DNA of 64,000 bases from Phallusia fumigata (Eukaryota > Chordata > Ascidiacea > Phlebobranchia > Ascidiidae), in the NCBI GenBank assembly GCA_008931825.1, contig QXVZ01032047.1:1-64000 (forward strand), given 5' to 3'. This document shows, piece after piece, positions 47,147 to 61,600 of this stretch; position 1 is the stretch's first letter; every line of letters starts with the position of its first letter. The position numbers and the translations under genes are program-made. The notes below the pieces were generated by a model, which did no database searches, was not told the DNA's origin, and was given only the letters and a program-made list of their open reading frames with translations.

Positions 47147-49643
47147 ATGGTGAACTTGGCGCTGAAAATTCTCATCAAACAGGCCAATGTCACCAAAACT
47201 ATGCACTTCGATCCTGGCTGCATCGTGTACGATGCTTGCCGTATAATAAGGGAAAAGGCGCCTGAGGCTCAACGTGGTCAAGGTAAGTCAAGTAGGCTTG
47301 CCTTAAACTTGTTTTCTACTCGTACGGTTTTCTTCGCCAAATTAGCGCCGTGGTACAGTGACTGAAAGCAAAAAAATTTGTTTCGCGATAAGTTGATACT
47401 CAGTGCTGAGAAATTGTGACATTAACCATTCGTTGATCCGCTGAAAATTATTATTGGCTGTCTGAAAAACGTCTTTACCAAAGAGTGACGCAGTTTTGTC
47501 ACGGTTTTTCCTTGCTGGCGCAATTCTTTCCTTTTTGCCTTATTTGGCATTCTCGTCAATGGCCTAGACTTCCCGAATAAATTTGGTGTGATCTTAAGTT
47601 TGGCTTGCGTCAACCATGTGCGCGGTATTACCGAATCTCGACATGTTTTTTTAAACACTGTTTTGTTTTACAGCCCAGGACTACAGCCTATTTCTGTCGG
47701 ACAAGGATCCCAAAAAAGGGGTTTGGTTGGAATCGCGAAGGCCGCTCGAATACTATTTACTTCGAGATGGGGTATAAGCATACCAGAACAATATATCTTG
47801 GGAATGTTAAAAATCGCTAGTAGTTTACAAATCAAACATCCAATAGACAGCGCAATAAAACTGGCAAATGTCCAGTGCTCTGTTTGCATGCTGTGTAGTA
47901 CTTTGGAAACTTTATTTTGACGAACATTCCTTCGACAAGGCCAACTGTGTCGTAAAACATCGGTGCTGATAAACAATGCAAATTTTAGTTTATGCCATGT
48001 ACTGTGTTTTATAGAAACTTCCGCATATTGTTTATCGCGTCCTTCATGATGTGATAATAGATAAATGCCTTGAAAGCAGGTGTCCTTAAATAGTCGTTGC
48101 ATGAATAGCNATCCCGCGCCGGTTTACAAAGGCGTGAAACTGTCGTCAAACTGTCAACCAGTACAGTACTTTTCATGTAAAAAAACTGGGCGTACAGTTG
48201 ATTTTAATTTTCTTTTTTCTTTTTGTACGCTATCACTTTGTCCATGCCAAGTTTCAAGGCCTAAACACTTCGCAAACACGTGAACACGCCTACTGAAAAA
48301 AGGGGCGATTTTAATTTTAGCAGTTCCAGGCTCATATTAGCTTTATGAAATAGAAAAAGTCAAGTATTTGATGTGTTTGAAACTAGCTGTTTGTTAGTCG
48401 CTACCAAATCGGGATAGCTTCCAGATTGCATTCATTTTATCAATGTGTGTCGTTTGAGATATGCTGACGTCATATCCGCAGTTACAGCGGTTTTAAGACC
48501 CTCCGACGCAGCTAATACATGATGACTGCAAGAAACTATCTGCATGTTTCCTGTAAAGCATAATCATTTTGTTGCGCACTGCAGATTAACAACATATTTG
48601 TGTGCTAAAGGCTAGGGGATTACATAGTAGTAGATATAGACACAGCTTTATGGTCGAAATTTCTGGAAGCTAATAAATCAAGATGGTGAACTTGGCGCTG
48701 AAAATTCTCATCAAACAGGCCAATGTCACCAAAACTATGCACTTCGATCCTGGCTGCATCGTGTACGATGCTTGCCGTATAATAAGGGAAAAGGCGCCTG
48801 AGGCTCAACGTGGTCAAGGTAAGTCAAGTAGGCTTGCCTTAAACTTGTTTTCTACTCGTACGGTTTTCTTCGCCAAATTAGCGCCGTGGTACAGTGACTG
48901 AAAGCAAAAAAATTTGTTTCGCGATAAGTTGATACTCAGTGCTGAGAAATTGTGACATTAACCATTCGTTGATCCGCTGAAAATTATTATTGGCTGTCTG
49001 AAAAACGTCTTTACCAAAGAGTGACGCAGTTTTGTCACGGTTTTTCCTTGCTGGCGCAATTCTTTCCTTTTTGCCTTATTTGGCATTCTCGTCAATGGCC
49101 TAGACTTCCCGAATAAATTTGGTGTGATCTTAAGTTTGGCTTGCGTCAACCATGTGCGCGGTATTACCGAATCTCGACATGTTTTTTTAAACACTGTTTT
49201 GTTTTACAGCCCAGGACTACAGCCTATTTCTGTCGGACAAGGATCCCAAAAAAGGAGTTTGGTTGGAATCGCGAAGGCCGCTCGAATACTATTTACTTCG
49301 AGATGGGGTAAAGCATACCAGAACAATATATCTTGGGAATGTTAAAAATCGCTAGTAGTTTACAAATCAAACATCCAATAGGCAGCGCAATAAAACTGAC
49401 AAATGTCCAGTGCTCTGTTTGCATGCTGTGTAGTACTTTGGAAACTTTATTTTGACGAACATTCCTTCGACAAGGCCAACTGTGTCGTAAAACATCGGTG
49501 CTGATAAACAATGCAAATTTTAGTTTATGCCATGTACTGTGTTTTATAGAAACTTCCGCATATTGTTTATCGCGTCCTTCATGATGTGATAATAGATAAA
49601 TGCCTTGAAAGCAGGTGTCCTTAAATAGTCGTTGCATGAATAG
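46575..49643 (+). repeat. Doubled 1.53-kb talin 5' region around single N (likely assembly duplication)
   Basis: 46575-48109 is repeated at 48111-49643 with the N at 48110. Talin exon 1 occurs at 47147-47282 and 48683-48818, and exon 2 at 47674-47771 and 49210-49307. Coding residues are the same in both, and the exon 2 donor differs slightly (GTATAAGC versus GTAAAGCA). Only one copy of each exon belongs in the mRNA. Confidence 0.8.
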
Positions 49644-52600
49644 CAGCACTATAAATGGACCGTATTTCATCCATCTTGTTCGTGATTCATTCGAGGCGAT
49701 GCATAATCTACAACACAGATTTTGCTACGTTGTACCAATGTTACCGAAAATTAATTTCATGCTCGCCAAATTTTATCTTTAACACCTGCTTAAAAGGATT
49801 AAGTTACCAACCACGGGAAAAGCTAAACATCTTTTGGCAAAGGTAATGGCGCGGTTTTGTAACTCAATCGTTAACTGTGTTTTTTGCCAATTTTCGGCCC
49901 TTAATGAACAAATGTTTTGTCCGGATGTAATACGTTTACGTTTTGCAGGATATTTTAGAATACAAACAAAAGCAGCGGCCGTTGAAAATTCGCACGCTGG
50001 ACGCATCAATCAAAACAGTTATGGTAGGTGGTAACTTCCAGTAGGTAGTAAAATGCTAGTAAACACATTTCCTTGAACTAATACTGATTGTGTACACAGA
50101 TCGATGACAGCAACACTGTGGGACAATTAATGATCACAATCTGCACCCGACTTGGTGAGTAATCCATCTGACAACAGATTTATCCTTTTGGTTACTTACA
50201 CCACACTCAAAGGGTGCTGTTTATGACAATCTCAGTTTTAATACAATTATGTTGCAAACGGAAAAAGGCAGACAACCACACATTGCTTCGCAACATCATT
50301 TCCGGTGTACACTGCCCCACTGCTCTTCACTTCCATATTTTGTAAGGCAGATGTTTTCTGATCAATACAATATTCAGCACCCAATGCTCTGAAACAAATA
50401 GGAAAACCCCCTGGTTCCACTTAATATTGATAAAGCATGGAAAGGTGGTGTCCCCCTTTTTGGTAAAACAACTAATGAGTTCCACGAAGTGAAACTATGC
50501 CTGCAAGTTCAATTTTTCAATGGTCATTTCTGCCTAAATGTTTTTAAATATTTGCTGATACATGTGTTGGGTACCAAAATGAGAATTCAAATCAAAATAA
50601 GTTGTACGATTACTTAGCTTTACACAACGCATTGTACAGGTGCTAATATATTTATATCTGCCATGATTTTTGTTTTTGATCATGCAGTTACATTTTTTAA
50701 CTATCTTGGCCAACAACAAAGTAGCAACTGTTTGAACTTGTGCTTACCATGTAAGCAGATGTCAGCAATTAGTTTAAAAAAACTGAAATTGAAATTTATT
50801 TGGACTTTTTTCTTGTCTGGCTGGTAAATGTCTTTGTAATTGAGTGAACAGACATTGCTTTTTAAAATTTTTTGTCATAATAATTCAGGAATTGTAAACC
50901 ATGAAGAGTATTCACTTGTCCGTGATGTTCCATTAGAAGAACAAAGTGTTGTGAAAAAAGTATGTAAATCATTTTTCCACAATTTTCATTAAAACATAAA
51001 GCAATAATGTTATTACTCTGTTGCAACAGGACACTGGTACTCTGCTTAGACCAGGAACTACGGACAGGAAATTCGAAACTTTGAAAAAAAAACTTCATAC
51101 GGATGATGAATGTATGTTTATGTTGTGGTTCTCAGTTTCTACAATTTTATTTGTTTTGTGTTACTTTAAATAAGATATTATGCATATAATACAAAAGTTA
51201 AGGGGGCTGCAACTATTATTGGTCAACTCTGATTTGGATGTCCTTATTTAAACTCAATATTTTTATGAACACTAAGCGCTACTGACTTACCATAATTTGC
51301 TGTATTGCTGTTGTTATTAAATGTTGTGCATGATGCAAAATGGGAAATTTAGTGATTAAAATAAAATAATATTGTTTTGTTTCATTAGTAAATTGGCTGA
51401 ACCATGGTCAAACGCTACGCGAACAAGGTGTTGAAGAAATTGAAACCCTCATTTTGCGACGAAAGTATTTTTACTCTGACCAGAATGTTGATTCCCGAGA
51501 TCCCATTCAATTGAACCTTCTATATGTCCAGGTTGGCTACAGCTGGTCAGGGAAAATTACCTAAGTGTAAAATATAAGTAAAACCAATATTCTTAAAACT
51601 GTGATAAAATGGTAAAGTTGTTAAACAATATTCAAATTTGATGAAATCTTTTTTGACTTTTGGTTGGGTTATATTTATTTGCTTTATACCACCCTAATAC
51701 CCCAAGTTGTTGCCATGCTTACGCACTAAGTCAAACTATTAATATCCAGATTAAAATTTGGACAGTTTGTAGAACATGCCATTGTGCTGCATCGAAGTCC
51801 CAAAGTTTGTAGATTGATTCATAGTGGTGTGTCATGCAGTTTATTAAATGTTATAATCACAAACTTTAAATGAAGTCAACAAAGCACTTAAAATTTGTTG
51901 TTATATGTATACATCTACTATGCCTACAATTTTTAACCCAATGCAAAATAGCTTGGTAAATATCCATTTTTAAATTGGGTCATGGTGTATGTGGAATGAC
52001 CAGATGGTGAAATCCCCATCTTTTCTTTTTTTGCTGAAGCTGAATATTTTTGAATGCACTGAAACTGTTAAGTTGCTGCATATATATAATAGTTGCAAAC
52101 TTTAAAAACCACCAAACAAAATAGCGCAAGTTTTTTTCTTTTCTATATCTTTCAACGCTTATCTTTTTATAGTCTAGAGATGGAATTATCAAAGGCCAAT
52201 ATCCGGTAAATGAAAAAGATGCCATGNATTCAGCACCCAATGCTCTGAAACAAATAGAAAAACCCCCTGGTTCCACTTATAATTGATAAAGCATGGAAAG
52301 GTGGGGTCCCTCTTTTTGGTAAAACAACTAATGAGTTCCACGAAGTGAAACTATGCCTGCAAGTTTTTCAATGGTCATTTCTGCCTAAATGTTTTTAAAT
52401 ATTTGCTGGTACATGTGTTGGGTACCAAAATGAGAATTCAAATCAAAATAAGTTGTACGATTACTTAGCTTTACACAACGCATTGTACAGGTGCTAATAT
52501 ATGTACATCTCCCATGATTTTTGTTTTTGATCATGCAGTTACATTTTGTAACTATCTTGGCCAACAACAAAGTAGCAATTGTTTGAACTTGTGCTTACCA

Positions 52601-55600
52601 TGTAAGCAGATGTCAGCAATTAGTTTAAAAAAACTGAAATTAACCTTTTTTTGAAATTTATTTGGACTTTTTTCTTGTCTGGCTGGTAAATGTCTTTGAG
52701 TAAACAGACATTGCTTTTTAAAATTTTTTGTTACAATAATTCAGGAATTGTAAACCATGAAGAGTATTCACTTGTCCGTGATGTTCCATTAGAAGAACAA
52801 AGTGTTGTGAAAAAAGTATGTAGAGCATTTTTCCACAATTTTCATTAAAACATAAAGCAATAATGGTATTACTCTGTTGCAACAGGACACTGGTACTCTG
52901 CTTAGACCAGGAACTACGGACAGGAAATTCGAAACTTTGAAAAAAAAACTTCATACGGATGATGAATGTATGTTTATGTTGTGGTTCTCAGTTTCTACAA
53001 TTTTATTTGTTTTGTGTTACTTTAAATAAGGTGTTATGCATATAATACAACAGTTAAGGGGGCTGCAACTACTATTGGTCAACTCTGATTTGGATGTCCT
53101 TATTTAAACTCAATATTTTTATGAACACTAAGCGCTACTGACTTACCATAATTTGCTGTATTGCTGTTGTTATTAAATGTTATGCATGATGCAAAATGGG
53201 AAATTTAGTGATTAAAATAAAATAATATTGTTTTGTTTCATTAGTAAATTGGCTGAACCATGGTCAAACGCTACGCGAACAAGGTGTTGAAGAAATTGAA
53301 ACCCTCATTTTGCGACGAAAGTATTTTTACTCTGACCAGAATGTTGATTCCCGAGATCCCATTCAATTGAACCTTCTATATGTCCAGGTTGGCTACAGCT
53401 GGTCAGGGAAAATTACCTAAGTGTAAAATATAAGTAAAACCAATATTCTTAAAACTGTGATAAAATGGTAAAGTTGTTAAACAATATTCAAATTTGATGA
53501 AATCTTTTTTGACTTTTGGTTGGGTTATATTTATTTGCTTTATACCACCCTAATACCCCAAGTTGTTGCCATGCTTACGCACTAAGTCAAACTATTAATA
53601 TCCAGATTAAAATTTGGACAGTTTGTAGAACATGCCATTGTGCTGCATCGAAGTCCCAAAGTTTGTAGATTGATTCATAGTGGTGTGTCATGCAGTTTAT
53701 TAAATGTTATAATCACAAACTTTAAATGAAGTCAACAAAGCACTTAAAATTTGTTGTTATATGTATACATCTACTATGCCTACAATTTTTAACCCAATGC
53801 AAAATAGCTTGGTAAATATCCATTTTTAAATTGGGTCATGGTGTATGTGGAATGACCAGATGGTGAAATCCCCATCTTTTCTTTTTTTGCTGAAGCTGAA
53901 TATTTTTGAATGCACTGAAACTGTTAAGTTGCTGCATATATATAATAGTTGCAAACTTTAAAAACCACCAAACAAAATAGCGCAAGTTTTTTTCTTTTCT
54001 ATATCTTTCAACGCTTATCTTTTTATAGTCTAGAGATGGAATTATCAAAGGCCAATATCCGGTAAATGAAAAAGATGCCATGACATTTGCCGCACTGCAG
54101 TGTCAAATCCAACTGGGACCTCATGACGAAAAAAAGCACAAACCAGGATACATTGAGTAAGAAACCTAATTTTTGTTGTCAACTTTAATATTGCTCACTT
54201 TTGTCTTTTGCACATAGATTAAAAGACTTTCTTCCCAAGGAATATGTCAGAAGCAGAGGAATTGAAAAAAAGATTTTTGCAGAACACAAAGCACTTGACA
54301 TGCTAAATGAAATTGAAGCAAAAGTGAAATACACTAAAAAGTGCAGGGCTTTAAAAACCTATGGGGTAACGTTCTTTCTTGTAAAGGTATGTCAACTAAA
54401 ATTTATACCAAATCACCTAAAACCCTGCTGAAATAGGTCATTAAAAGTTTGTCTTCCAGTTTGCTGCAACTTTGGCCAAAGGTTTTTGTTTAAATGTTTC
54501 ATTCCAAATCTAAATCTGATAATGCCTATCTGTTTATGCTTTCAACCCAATTATGTTAAAATTGTCAGGTAAAATAGGGATCCCTTGTGATACAGGTGTT
54601 GTAACAAAAGGAAATGTGGATAAAACTTTTTGAGGAATTGTAGCGTATGTGCATTGGCAATATGGAGCCACCCTTCGTGTTTTTGTTGGGATAGAGCTAG
54701 AAGAACCTTTATCATATGGGTTTGTATTCGCAGGAGAAAATGAAAGGCCGCAACAAGTTAGTGCCCCGCTTGTTGGGGGTGACTCGTGAATCAGTTATGC
54801 GGGTTGACGAAAGAACTAAAGACATGATCAAAGTTTGGCCACTAACATCTGTAAAACGATGGGCTGCATCACCAAAATCATTCACGCTTGTGAGTTTATG
54901 ATCAAAAATTGATCAATAACTGAAATCTTTTGTTATTAAGTGAAAAAAAATCTGTTTTAGGATTTTGGAGATTATCAAGATGGATATTACAGTGTCCAAA
55001 CAACAGAAGGTGACCAAATTGCCCAACTAATAGCAGGATACATTGATATTATATTAAAGAAAAGGCAAGCAAAGGACAATTATGGTGGTGATATGGATGA
55101 AGATGCTGCAATGCTCGAAGAAAATGTTACCCCTCATCGGTAAGTGTCAGTGTTTTTTTTGGGCTTGAAGAAAGTTTTATAATATTTTGCCGAGAAGACT
55201 AACACTTTTGTAAAAAACAACCACTGTTCTGTGTTGTCATGTTATTAGGTGTCCTGTTATGGCCTCTGGAACAGTGTTTTTAACCTTTTTCTTGCAGCTG
55301 TGGCCTACTCAACTTTACTTTACCAGAACTTTATTCTTTCAAAAAAAATTTTTCTGCAGTGCCCAGGTGGTAGCCATGCATGACAGTTCTGCTGGTCAAT
55401 ATCATTCTGGATCAGTTGCAATGCCTGGAGTAATTCGCAACTCGTCTGCCCACCCTGATTCTTACTCAATGGGAGCAATGCAACCCCCATCACAAGTCAC
55501 AACTCACACCAATTTGTCATATGGAGGTCAACCATTGGTAAAATAACTTTTGTTTTATTTGATGCTTGTTATAAACCTAGGTTTGATGATTAGTTACATT

Positions 55601-58600
55601 GTGTTTTCTTCAACTTGGTTGTTTTTACACAAGTCCCCTTGCGTGAAGAAAACAAATATTGTTTTTAATATGTTTTCTTTAATTATGGGTCCCTTTTCCT
55701 GAAGGTGTATTTACCTGTAAAGCCCTAAAAGTTGATCGCTAAGCCTATGAGGTTTTTAAATTGGTTATTTTTATAATTAATAACTCAAAAGATTACATGA
55801 AACTTATTTAAAAATTCTGTGACGATTTTGACATGTATATGTCTAGATTGTTGCATAATCTTTAACTTTGCATGTGTGGGGACTGGGGACCCATATGTTT
55901 CTGTCAGCAAAAACAATGTTGCAGGTAGCTATGAATCCAATGTCAAATAATGTAATAAATAGATGTCCTTTCGAAATTGAGTGAGAGTGTATATGGAATG
56001 GCAATATGGTGAAAGCTATTTTTCTATTTTTTGTGTGTCCGACGCTGGTTTTTTCCTTACATGTTTTAATTTCTGGTTAGCTCACAATCCCCCCAATTAA
56101 TTTCAAAAATAGCAAAATATATTTATTAAAGTAAGTCACGTAAAAAACTCTTATTTTGATAGTTAATACATTGTAAAGTATTTAAAAGTATTGTTTCTTC
56201 TAAAGGTTACCGCTATGGTTGCTTCAAATCAACCGATTGTTTAGTGTGGTTATAGATTTTAAATCAATCTTTGGACATGGAAAATATTATTGGCTTGATG
56301 TTAGAAATGATAAATTTGTCAGTCCAATAGAATCCAGATTAACCAAGGTTTACTGTGCTCTGTTTTTAGACTGCAGCACAGCAAGCATTTATGGGCAACA
56401 TTGAGCATGGATTTAATGCATGTCGCGCAGCACACGAAGGTTTCAATAACAAAGCCCACCTTCCACCACTTGGCTCAGATGCTGTGAGTTAATATTCTAA
56501 AAATTCTACCAGTTCGTTATTTCCTGATTGGAGTTTCGTTGGTTGTTGGTTTACACTTCCTTAAGCAGCAATAGAGAAGTGTTTGTTTAGAAACAATAGT
56601 CATAAATATAGCCCAAATGCACTTTTGTAACCAACAAGTTATGCATTGCAACCAAAATACGTCCACCATGTACAAATCCTTGTGGAATACAGTTCTAATT
56701 TGTGGTTTTTAGACAATGTTTGGTGCACTGAGGTTGTGTTTATATTGCAGGCATCGAGACAGTGGAAGTTAAATGCAATTGAGGAAAATCGTCACAACAT
56801 TCAGTCAAATCTCGCAGCTATCGATGCAGCAACAGCCACAGTGATAACAAAAACTGCAGGTAAAGTTTTCATCTTCATTTTATGAGGTGTTGTTGTTTCT
56901 AATGTTTGTTATACTTTAATACTTTGCTTGAATAGGTGATCCGGAAGGCACTAATTATACCACCGTAGGTTCGGCTGTTACAACAATTTCCTCTAATCTC
57001 ACTGATTTAACAAATGGTCTCAGGCTTATGGCTGCGTTGCTAGACAATGAAAATGATTCTGATAGCCTAATGAAGGTATTATAAAGTTTTTATTCTTACT
57101 AAACCTATAATGTTCGTAACCTAGTTGATATTTTAACTTTATGAATTTTGGTTTGCATTTGATAACAGTGTTTTAGTTCTGCTTTTTCTTTTCCCAATTT
57201 TTCCAGTAATAATATGCCAAAATGTTTGCCACCAAGTATAAACCTAAAAACTACAATATTTCCACACACCTAGTGTTTGTATGTAGCATATTGTTAGTGC
57301 TGCCCATTATTGTTTTGTATTTGCAATTGTTTCTTGTAGGCTGCTCGAGATTTAACATCTGCAATAAATGACTTACTGAGGGCTGCACAACCTGACAGTG
57401 GTGAGCCACGACAAAATCTGCTCGGAGCAGCTGGAAAAGTTGGTGATGCAAGTCATGATATTCTGAAGTACATTGGAGAAGGTGGTGACGACAATTTTCA
57501 GGTATATAAAAACTAATTTACTAGGAAAGAAAATTTAATGTTTGGCTTCAATAAATAGTAATTGTACAAATTACATAACTATACAATAACTGTGCAAAGT
57601 GTACAGAATAAGGAAATAGGTATACACAACCAAATGAAGCAGTCTCCAACAACCAGTAGTAAATGTTTTTCAAACTAAATATTAAAGTTGAAACCTTGAC
57701 ACTGTTTCATTTTAAAAGTAGGCACTTTGAAATATTTATTGAAAACGTTTCAGTATCAGTCATTTGCTTTGCAGGACATATTAATGAACTTGGCCAAAGC
57801 TGTTGCTAATGCCACTGCAGCTCTGGTGTTGCAAGCCAGACAGGTTGCCAACAGAAGTGATGACCAAGGTACCAAGAATCAAGTAATTGCCAGCGCTACC
57901 CAGTGTGCACTATCCACATCGCAACTTGTCGCTTGTACAAAAGTAAGTTGGTGTTTTTCAAACCTATTCTTTGCAGTGCAGTAGCTTCCACATACTGTAG
58001 ATCACCGAACAGTTAAACAATGTTTTTGTGTTAGCTTGTGGGCTATGTTTCAATTGTGTTCCAATATGCACAGGTTGTTGGACCAACAATTAGCAATCCA
58101 TCCTGCCAGGAGCAGTTAATTGACGCAGCTCGTGAAGTATCTGAATCAGTCGATGGCTGTATTGATGTTACCAAGGTTGCTACATCTGATCCAAGCCTTA
58201 TGGGAGCACTTGGTGATGCTGCTACCAATGTTGGCCGGGCTCTCAATGAGCTAATTAATCATATAAAACAGGTACAATGCAATGCTTTATCTAGGTCTGA
58301 GCAGATTGCCCACAACTAATTATAGTCTGTTGTGTTGAAGTGACAAATTTGGATTTTTAAAAGGATATTGTTGTGATGGGTAGCATGTTTGTTGACTTAC
58401 AATGGGTAAAGAAAGTTCATTGGGCATAAAAGTAAACACCTGTAAAATCAGTTTATTTAATTGCATGTTTTAATCAAACATAGTTGATTTCACAACATAC
58501 TTGTTAATGGGAATACATATTTTTGTTTGTTTCACAAGTGGAATGCCCACAACATTACTTATGTTGCAAACACATGGAATATTTTTTGTGAAAAAAAATT

Positions 58601-61600
58601 AATTGTATGCCTCTTTTCAGGGGTCTGTTGGATCTGATGGAAAATATGATGAACAATGTGAAATCATATTAAACGCAACTGACAAACTGTGTAACAGCAT
58701 GGGCAATGCAGCTGTTATGGTAAAACAAGCAAGGCTACTTGGCCAGGTAAATAGGGGCAGGTGGATATTGGCATCAATGTATATGTGCTAACATTTTTTA
58801 ATTTGCACAGACGACCTCCGATCTTGTGAACATGTTGAAGTTGGAAGCTGAACATGAATCTGATGATGATTGGAGAAAAAAATTACTGGGTGCGGCCAAA
58901 CTGCTTGCTGATGCAACAGCTAAGATGGTGGAAGCTGCTAAGGTAAAAAAATTATTGGTCACATTATTGGTGTGCTGTTTGACAAACAAAGAAAAAACAA
59001 CAAAAAATATTGTTTCCTAAACAGGGTCTTAAAATCTCATAAAAACATGTTTTAACATATCCCAGGGGGCGGCAAACAATCCACATGACTCTCAACAACA
59101 ACAAAACCTAAAACTGGCTGCTGAAAACCTGCGTGCTGCCACCAATGCAGCAACACAAAATGCATTGAGAAAGAAGTTGGTGCATCGTTTAGAGGCAGCG
59201 GCTCGACAATCTGCTGTTGCAGCGACACAAACTATAGCTGCTGCCCATGCTGCTGAACCATTTAACACCAATAAAGCCAGTCAGAACCAGTTGATCGCAC
59301 ACAGCAAAGTATGAGTTGCTATGCAAATGAATGTATTATGTATGACCATGATGTAAACACCTTACAATGTTTTTGTTCACTGTTTGTGGGTGACAGTAAT
59401 ATACATAGAAACAGTAGCAATTACTTTCTTAAGTGGGTGAACTGTTTTTGGTGTTTTTTGTGGTTTACATATGTTTTGTTGCTATTTTGTAATGTCAACA
59501 GACTCTTCAACAAGAATATATTCCAAAACTTCTTCAAGGCATCCATGGAGCTTACCAAGATCCTGAAAATGCTGCAGCTCAACAAAATCTTATCACAGCC
59601 TCTAATGAATTTGTGCCGGTAAGGGCCATTTTTTAAATGATAATGTTAAAGTTGTTAAAAAACATGTGCAGATTGATGCAATTGGTAAAATGTCTCAATG
59701 TTAACCTAAAACTGGCAGGTATAAACTGATACTGGTGGTTTTATTACTCCCTTAAATGGTAGGCCTAACGACGCTATTTTCTTTTAGCCGGGAACAAAAA
59801 TGGTTGGTTACTCGAAAGCTGTTGTCCCAACAGTTGTAGGTGGTGACCAAGCCACTGCACTACAACTCGCAGATTGTACCAAGAAACTTGCTTTGTCCAT
59901 AGCTGAATTGAAATCAGCTGCTCTAAAGGTAAATGTCAATAAAATAAAATATAATAGGCAGCCATAAAAGTGTATTAATTTCAGTATTAGTATGGGTGCC
60001 TTAAAGGTGCACATATTGTTTTAACTCTGTTTTTTTCTGTCAATGTTAACAACCTAAGAACTGTATTTTAGTACTATGGGAAGCATTAAAATGCATTTTG
60101 GGAGTTTATGCCAAATAAGAATTTTTGCAATGATCGCAGATAGCCTGTTTTTGTTGGTTGTTTGAAGTTTTAAGCTGATAGCTTCAGTGGTTACTCTTAC
60201 ACATCCAAAAATGTATTTTCACCCCTTGCTGTTCTGCGCTGAACTCAAAACAACACAACACGAAGGGAGCGATTGACAGGATTACAAGCCATGAAATGCT
60301 GCAGTTGGTATCTGAACACTGCTTTACACATAAAGCAGGCTTACCTTCCAAACTGCTAGAAAAAGCTTGTGACAATTAGGCTGTGATTACATTTCTGTAG
60401 CCAAACTATGTTATAACTTGCTGTATCCCATGATGTGTAACAATAGCTCTGCTTCCATACAATTTCACTTAAGCTGATATTTTGTCTGTGTAAGAATTGT
60501 TTTTAATTTTACTGATAACCGAGAATGAATTAAACATATCTGAAATTGCAATAAACACAGTCAGTAATGATATAATATGCTTGTGTGACAATGAAGTTTA
60601 TATACACGGAGTTTAAATAATGCTTTTGACATCGTTGGCATGGTGTTACAATGATTTGGTTGGATTCAACAATTATCTTCTTTCGTTGTAATTTCAGATC
60701 CAAATGTCAAACTGAGCATGCTGTATTAATACCAGTTAGCAAGAAAATTTGGGCATGAAATATATCTAATGTAGAAATAGTAAATGGTGTATGTGGCTTT
60801 AAGGGGTCCTTCTGTATGTGCAATTGCAGTATTGGGAACCCCACCCCAACTATTTTCAGAATTTTATCTGTTATATTTAAAGGCAGGTGAGNGAGCCATG
60901 AAATGCTGCAGTTGGTATCAGAACACTGCTTTATGCATAAAGCAGGCTTACCTTCCAAACTGCTAGAAAAAGCTTGTGACAATTAGGCTGTGATTGCATT
61001 TCAGTAGCCAAACTATGTTATAACTTGCTGTATCCCATGATGTGTAACAATAGCTCTGCTTCCATGCAATTTCACTTAAGCTAATATTTTTTCTGTGTAA
61101 GAGTTGTTTTTAATTTTACTGATATCCGAGAATGAATTAAACATAACTGAAATTGCAATAAACACAGTCAGTAATGATATAATATGCTTGTGTGACAATG
61201 AAGTTTATACACATGAAGTTTAAATAATGCTTTTGACATCGTTGGCATGGTGTTACAATGATTTGGTTGGATTCGACAATTATCTTCTTTCGTTGTAATT
61301 TCAGATCCAAATGTCAAACTGAGCATGCTTTATTAATACTAGTTAGCAAGAAAATTTGGGCATGAAATATATCTAATGTAGAAATAGTAAATGGTGTATG
61401 TGGCTTTAAGGGGTCCTTCTGTATATGCAATTGCAGTATTGGGAACCCCACCCCAACTATTTTCAAAATTTTATCTGTTATATTTAAAGGCAGGTGAGGT
61501 TTGTGGACCAAGTGGTATTGATGCTGCCTTGGAGACAGTTCATGCACTTGATCGTCAGCTTTCAGATTATTCAAATGATGCAAAAAGTGGAAGGCTTCAA

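Larger units (their letters stand above)
47147..55139 (+). other. TLN: Talin FERM head exons (F0-F3)
   Basis: Exons: 47147-47282 (or 48683-48818), 47674-47771 (or 49210-49307), 49949-50023, 50100-50154, 50889-50959 (or 52745-52815), 51030-51111 (or 52886-52967), 51389-51531 (or 53245-53387), 54029-54156, 54218-54386, 54734-54889 and 54961-55139. F0 has LFLSDKDPKKGVWLE. F1 has KQRPLKIRTLD and the loop before KLHTDDELNWLNHG. F2 has RRKYFYSDQNVDSRDP and LKDFLPKEYV. F3 has KNKLVPRLLGVT, KRWAASPKSFTLDFGDYQDG and QIAQLIAGYIDIILKKRQ. The Arg-Trp pair of F3 that contacts the integrin NPxY tail (R358/W359 in mammals) is conserved, so integrin activation should be intact. Confidence 0.95.

Noticed and set aside
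47668-48102. 144-codon minus-strand frame, with a 125-codon counterpart at 49293-49670
   Set aside because: It is antisense to talin exon 2 and its intron, is repeated only because of the doubled segment, and resembles no family.
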